Notes under the pieces: generated by a model
What the model saw: the letters and a program-made list of their open reading frames with translations, nothing else
Told to the model about the DNA's origin: nothing
Databases searched by the model: none
Assembly: GCA_003024985.2 (NCBI GenBank)
Contig: PXIH01S0030898.1
Strand: one strand, 5' to 3'
DNA from: Euperipatoides rowelli
Taxonomy: Eukaryota; Onychophora; Udeonychophora; Euonychophora; Peripatopsidae
Length of the DNA stretch: 11,908 nucleotides
Part shown: positions 8,192-11,908 of the stretch, piece by piece
Layout: the number at the start of each line of letters is the position of its first letter
Numbering within the stretch: position 1 is the first letter of the stretch
Position numbers and translations under genes: made by a program

Positions 8192-8580
8192 GTCTTAATA
8201 AATTCGCGTAATAAATCCTGTAAGTAGAAACCAATGTAGTTTCAGGAAACATGCACAGTTGTTGGAAAAGCCTTTAGAATGGTCAGCAAATAGGCTACAC
8301 TGTTTGTTGAATATTATTTACACTCCTGAGGTGAAAATGAAAGATTTTATGCCCTCAAATTATGAATACAAATCATGCAGATTTGTTCATTTAAAAAAAA
8401 CTGATGTCAATTATGACATGTTAGTTAGCTGTAATAAATGCAGCTAACTGTCCTATTAAGTTGAATCATCAACTGTATAATAAAATTGTTCCACCAAAAT
8501 TATCACAGACATACTTTGCAGATGATTCGATGTTTGACCTCATATTTAAAGAAGGGATACCGTATAAAAATGTTTTTTTT
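8192..8580 (+). pseudogene. coding-like block of unknown family
   Basis: A frame without ATG is open from 8202 to the TAA at 8445-8447, about 81 codons. It includes SRNQCSFRKHAQLLEKPLEW, then SANRLHCLLNIIYTPEVKMK and DFMPSNYEYKSCRFVHLKK, and ends with the Cys-rich SCNKCS. After the stop a neighbouring frame carries CPIKLNHQLYNKIVPPKLSQ and TYFADDSMFDLIFKEGIPYK before a long T run. Together this resembles a former protein of at least 120 residues broken once. The FADD string is not in a reverse-transcriptase context, as no motif A or B lies near. No family is recognised. It could be a transposon-derived gene or a retrocopy, and it lies on the strand opposite the Rel exon. Confidence 0.35.
8404..8449. 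repeat. two adjacent hairpins at the end of an open frame
   Basis: atgtca (8404-8409) pairs with tgacat (8414-8419) over a 4-base loop. agttagctg (8423-8431) pairs with cagctaact (8441-8449) over a 9-base loop. The second hairpin overlaps the stop codon of the open frame 8202-8447. Confidence 0.6.
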
Positions 8581-9323
8581 TTTTTTTAACTGTTTACAGC
8601 AAGTAGTATTTTAAATCTTTTTCAGAAACAATGTAAATTGTTGATTAATAATTTATTTGTTCTCATTTTACCCATTATAAACGAATAAAAAAAAGATATA
8701 GGCTAGTCTATAATTTACAGGTAGTGTATGATTACGATATAAAGGTATGTAGTGTATATTACGTTTTAATTTTTTAATTCATAAGATAAATTAATTTTAA
8801 TGCAACTATGATTTAATTAATTATTTTTGTTTGTGTAAAAAAAAGGGGGAGAATTGTAGTTAGGCTACAAATTATTTTTTTTTCAAACATTAAAGCGTAA
8901 ATTTAGTTAGGACGGATAACCTTGTGATAAAATTACTAACCGATTTTTGCCTAATCGGTAGGTTAACCGGTTACCCGGATAATCGACTTAATCCTAACAT
9001 CCATAATTCTCGACTAATCCACTTGGTTCAGAAAAATTGTCAGGCTAAGAGAAGAAACCAATTTTTGGACAGTGAAATCCATGATTCTGAATGAACATGG
9101 CATCCAATTAAATTAAAATTTCATTAAAAATAAACGATTCATCAGAACACAACTGTTTATGTACTGAGAGAGCTATGAACTGCTATATTTAACTGAGTTA
9201 GGAAGGACATTGACAAACTGTAACTCTTCAACTAAAAGTTATTCAATATACATTAGCAAATAACAAACAATAAACCAATCAAAAAAATAAACCAAAAAAG
9301 CAATGTGGGTGACAATAACTTAC
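8581..9323. other. AT-rich presumed intron
   Basis: Long T and A runs and no open frame of interest. The only structured part is the palindrome patch at 8906-8998, listed separately. If the Rel gene model is right, this is the 5' portion of the intron that follows the IPT exon. Confidence 0.45.
8906..8998. repeat. palindrome-rich CCGG/TTAACC patch
   Basis: gttagga (8906-8912) is exactly complementary to tcctaac (8992-8998). Inside lie the 10-bp palindrome taaccggtta (8964-8973), the overlapping palindrome ggttaacc (8961-8968), an imperfect stem formed by ctaaccgat and atcggtag, and a direct repeat cggataa (8913-8919 and 8976-8982). The patch is richer in CpG than its surroundings. It may be a degenerate repeat or a foldback element. 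Confidence 0.55.
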
Positions 9324-9462
9324 CATCTTCTCTTGGCATATACGTAAATGGCACTGAGTTGCTGATAGCCCCATCATTTGTTCGTTCTAGTTTGATCCAA
9401 ACTTTCACATCTTTCTCAATACTTTCATTCTGATAAGCCGGAGTTTTAAAAACTATTGCATA
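9324..9462 (-). CDS. NF-kappaB/Rel protein, exon for second half of the IPT dimerisation domain (partial gene)
   Basis: On the minus strand a T-rich tract ending ttcAG (AG at 9464-9463) precedes a 139-base exon closed by a perfect donor GTAAGT (9323-9318). Translated from its first base it begins YAIVFKTPAYQNESI, continues VWIKLERTNDG and ends VPFTYMPRED plus one base (G) of a split codon. This matches the carboxy half of the Rel-homology IPT fold: A-I-V-F-x-T-P-x-Y opens a beta strand, V-x-V-x-x-x-L-x-R and the S/D-D-G turn follow, and P-F-x-Y-x-P closes the domain. In known Rel proteins this part makes the dimer contacts of the transcription factor, which works in the nucleus after release from IkappaB. 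The pattern resembles Dorsal/Rel as much as p50. The exon starts at the point where known proteins have D-V-H-x-Q before the A-I-V-F strand. The DNA-binding half and first IPT half should be further right, outside the window. Confidence 0.85.
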
Positions 9463-9464
9463 CT

Positions 9465-10302
9465 GAAAAAAAAAAAGAATTATGGTATATACATCATAAT
9501 CTGTATATACTGTAATACAGGTATATATTATAGTAAATTCTATAGCTTGTACAAATTTAAGGTTATTATATTGTATTTATCAACGCTAGCATGTGGAAGC
9601 ATGCTTATATTGTTTACTTTTTTTAAAGTAATATTTTTCCTTTGCTAAGATCGTTTTACTTCTTTTACCATGTGAACTTGCATCATTAGATCTGAATTTC
9701 ATTTTTTTCTCTAGTGCTATCATTTTTTTAAAATATTTTCAATTCATTCAAACTATAGATATTTGTCAATTATATCTTTTTTCCTTTTTTTTTTGTATTT
9801 TATGAAAATATACTATTTTGTAAATCATTTGCACATAGAGATGATAGAGGCTATAACAATACTTAAATTAATTCACTATCATTAAGGCTCGCTCATTATA
9901 AATAATTGCCGATGTGTAAATAAAAAAAGTACAGTAGCCTAATGGAATTAAAGTTGTTTAGCCTAAATTTGAATGGATGAGTTCATTTATACAACAGAGC
10001 AATCAGAGACACAAATGATAAGATTCGATAAGTTGTGTTTTGGGAAAAAGCAAACTAGTAGTTTTATACAGTAATTACTCTGGTACTAAGACACGTTCAC
10101 ATATAACTTTGGTTCAGAAGTAGTTTGCAAAATATTATTTCAAAAGATAGATTCTTTTAGGGTGGAGCTACCAGTAAATAGTTTTTAATTAGTAGTCAAA
10201 CACAGGACTGGGTTTTAATATTGATTTGTATTTGTTTGTCGGTCCAATAGTGCTCACATTGCACACTTCCAAACTTTGTACTAGAATGAGTTGAATCATC
10301 TA
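9465..10302. other. AT-rich presumed intron
   Basis: No exon on either strand could be supported. It contains T-rich stretches, a short hairpin agcatg/catgct near 9588-9605 and two copies of the TAGCCTA heptamer (9935, 9959). Confidence 0.45.
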
Positions 10303-10732
10303 CAGAATGGGTGTTCCAACCTTTTTCAAAATCGCCAGAATTCAACAAAGTTAAAAATTAGGTATTTTTTTTTTCTTTTTAACTTTTGTTAATTTGCCGA
10401 AAAACAGGGCCCAAAATATCTAGAAGTCAACAAAATTAAAACTACAAAGCCAAAATTCATTATTCTCTAAAAATTTAGGAAATAATAAAAGGATTTAAAA
10501 ATATATTTTTTGTCCCTCCCTTCCCCCTAAAAAAAAAAAAGTTCCCAATTCGCCAATTTTTGCAATTGGCCAACACATTAGACAGTGTTGAGCTATGGTA
10601 ACCTCCAAATTCATCATCTGATTCATGTATTGGACATTTATTTATTTCACTTTTTATGTAATAATTTTTTTCCACTTGTGGGCCTCAGAACATTGAAAAA
10701 AAAACCCAGATAACTGAGTTGGACCATTCTTG
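10303..10732. mobile_element. possible non-autonomous hAT-like element
   Basis: The left end cagaatgggtgttccaac (10303-10320) resembles the CAGGGGTG-x-x-CCAAC terminal pattern of hAT transposons. The right end gttggaccattcttg (10718-10732), reverse-complemented, reads caagaatggtccaac and shares AATGG and TCCAAC with the left end. Inside are the hAT-like strings agggcccaaaa (10407-10417) and tgggcctcagaa (10679-10690). The ends are imperfect and no 8-bp target duplication could be matched, so it may be old or a chance resemblance. A minus-strand open frame of 66 codons inside (10675-10475) does not look like a protein. No transposase is present. Confidence 0.3.
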
Positions 10733-11129
10733 AAAATTCCAATTTGGTTATTTAACCTAATATTTTATGTTTGGCCCAGTGATTACTCTTCCCACTATTT
10801 GTGATTCCTGAGCTTTAGTTTTCTCTAAATTTATATTTATTATTGTAGAGGAAAATGATATCTATAGGTTTGCAGGCTATCCTATTGTCAACTTAGTCAT
10901 GATTCAAGGCCTGATATTGTTTAATTTGATTAAATAGAGTTTGAGAAATAATCTTAATTGTTACTTGACTAATGACTTGAGCCTGTTGCGATTTGAATTA
11001 TTGCTAATTTTGAAAAAAAAAATGGTTGGGCCTAATAGGCTTAAAATTAAAATGTTATTAAAAATGAGTCTTTCTTCCCTGATAAAAATTTGATAGTAGT
11101 AGTTTGCTAATTTATTATTTGCTTTTTAG
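10733..11129. other. AT-rich non-coding DNA upstream of a plus-strand exon
   Basis: No open frame or repeat was recognised. Its last bases (11121-11129, gctttttAG) form the acceptor of the exon that follows, so at least the right part should be an intron of that gene. Confidence 0.4.
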
Positions 11130-11260
11130 GTGTTTGCTACTTGAAAGCGGAATATGGTTGCTGTGGCCAATGCTGTGCGATGTTCCGTCAGTATGGCCAC
11201 TGACAATTCTGATGATTATAATAATCTACAACAAGCATTTAAAAATCTCAATTTAGACAG
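11130..11260 (+). CDS. candidate first coding exon of an unknown plus-strand gene
   Basis: A polypyrimidine acceptor (AG at 11128-11129) and a good donor CAG/GTGAGA (GT at 11261) bound this exon. An in-frame TGA at 11142-11144 lies upstream of ATG 11154, so the first 24 bases are 5' untranslated. The start context aatATGG has A at -3 and G at +4. The coding part is 35 codons plus two bases: it begins MVAVANAVRCSVSMATDN, continues SDDYNNLQQAFKNLNLD and leaves AG, probably Arg or Ser. A second in-frame ATG (residue 14) is an alternative start. The Asp/Asn-rich opening followed by an amphipathic LQQAFKNLNL helix looks like a genuine protein amino terminus, but no family is recognised. No later exon was found before the window end. 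It lies antisense to, and 1.7 kb from, the Rel exon. Confidence 0.55.
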
Positions 11261-11377
11261 GTGAGAAATCAACGTACAATTTTTACTAGCTGTAGCTTAA
11301 ATGATTTAACAAGAACTTATTAGCCTACTTTTGTTTTGCTCTGATTGCCTAGAAATTAGTTTACAGGCCACTCATTA

Positions 11378-11470
11378 CAGGGGTGTCCAAGTAATTTTGC
11401 CTTGGTGCCAAAATTTAAGAATTTGTTCGGCACCAAAAAAGGTACTTGGTGCAAAGGACTATTTTAATTA
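11378..11470 (+). mobile_element. hAT-like terminal sequence (one end only)
   Basis: caggggtgtccaagt (11378-11392) fits the CAGGGGTGTCCAA terminal inverted repeat seen in several hAT families. Just inside, ttggtgcc (11402-11409) pairs with ggcaccaa (11429-11436), and cttggtgc recurs in direct orientation at 11445-11452. Repeated subterminal motifs of this kind are usual for hAT ends. The eight bases before it, actcatta (11370-11377), would be the target duplication. No partner end or second copy of these bases was found to the right, so the element is truncated or runs beyond the window. Confidence 0.45.
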
Positions 11471-11908
11471 GTGTTTAACATCTGTACAAAAAAAATCATT
11501 ACCGGTAACCAAAATTATTTTCCATTATCAAATCGATAATTACTGATTATTTAGGCTACCAAACCTAAAAATAAACATCATTACAGAAAAACAGTATACT
11601 TTACACAATATTAAAAAAAAACTACAATTTTAAGATAAATATTTTCCGACATGCTTTATTAAAAATAAAATAAACAAAACAATTTAGGCTAATTACTTGC
11701 AAAATGTAATTAAAGTTTATAGATAAATAGACTATTTTCCCCTCTTTTAAAATTTTAAAGTCTTGTAAATTTATGTTTTTATTTTAATGATAAATTTTGA
11801 TTTTTTAAATGAAGTAAGTTTTATGATTAAATTATTAAAATTATGCTATTTTATTTTTTTTAACCCTCCAGACGCGTATTTTTTTTGTGAAATTCTGGTC
11901 AAAAATTG
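11471..11908. other. AT-rich sequence, intron or transposon interior
   Basis: No coding potential on either strand. A 10-bp palindrome ttaccggtaa lies at 11499-11508, and two TAGGCTA heptamers are at 11552 and 11685. It may be the interior of the hAT-like element that begins at 11378. Confidence 0.4.

Noticed and set aside
8520-8545. FADD string suggesting reverse-transcriptase motif C
   Set aside because: No motif A or B upstream in any frame, and the residues after it do not match the thumb region.
9500-9535. Near-palindromic tatatactgtaatacaggtatata, a possible TATA or transposon end
   Set aside because: Imperfect arms made mostly of AT repeats; no gene start or partner end nearby.
10475-10675. 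66-codon minus-strand frame
   Set aside because: Runs into a translated T run (FFFF) and lies inside a repeat-like segment; no splice sites or family support.

Overview
This looks like about 12 kb of animal nuclear DNA. It is very AT-rich, with long A and T runs, no compact gene packing, consensus GT/AG splice sites and many decayed non-LTR retrotransposon pieces. Four isolated N positions (49, 98, 432, 7708) suggest a draft assembly. An invertebrate is most likely, because the one clear host exon is of the NF-kappaB/Rel type, but the species cannot be read from the sequence.

Host genes. The strongest host feature is a minus-strand exon (9462 down to 9324) encoding the second half of the Rel-homology dimerisation (IPT) domain, between a textbook acceptor and donor. 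Three weaker minus-strand blocks follow downstream (4867-4761, 4724-4587, 397-247). Their phases can be chained to it, so they may be the carboxy-terminal part of the same gene. The upstream Rel exons are not seen and probably lie beyond 11908. On the plus strand, 11130-11260 looks like a first coding exon (ATG at 11154) of an unrelated gene. If the Rel gene continues to the right, this gene is nested antisense in one of its introns.

Mobile DNA, left to right. A plus-strand endonuclease-like scrap of a LINE lies at 509-793. A 5'-truncated LINE (920-1862) has an AAAT tail and is bracketed by a nearly perfect 34-bp inverted repeat. A second LINE, about 2 kb long with most of its reverse transcriptase, spans about 1925-3920. 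A minus-strand LINE endonuclease fragment (6330-5774) sits head to head with a plus-strand LINE carboxy-terminal fragment (6561-7156). Every LINE reading frame is broken by stops and frameshifts, so none looks active. Two hAT-like termini are visible near the right end (10303-10732 and 11378 onward).

Unexplained material. There are decayed coding-like blocks at 4068-4541 and 8192-8580, a GC-rich island at 5068-5491, a palindrome-rich patch at 8906-8998, and a strong excess of the heptamer TAGGCTA/TAGCCTA in the non-LINE DNA. The rest is AT-rich intronic or intergenic sequence in which no function is visible. No tRNA, rRNA, CRISPR array or bacterial-type operon was seen.
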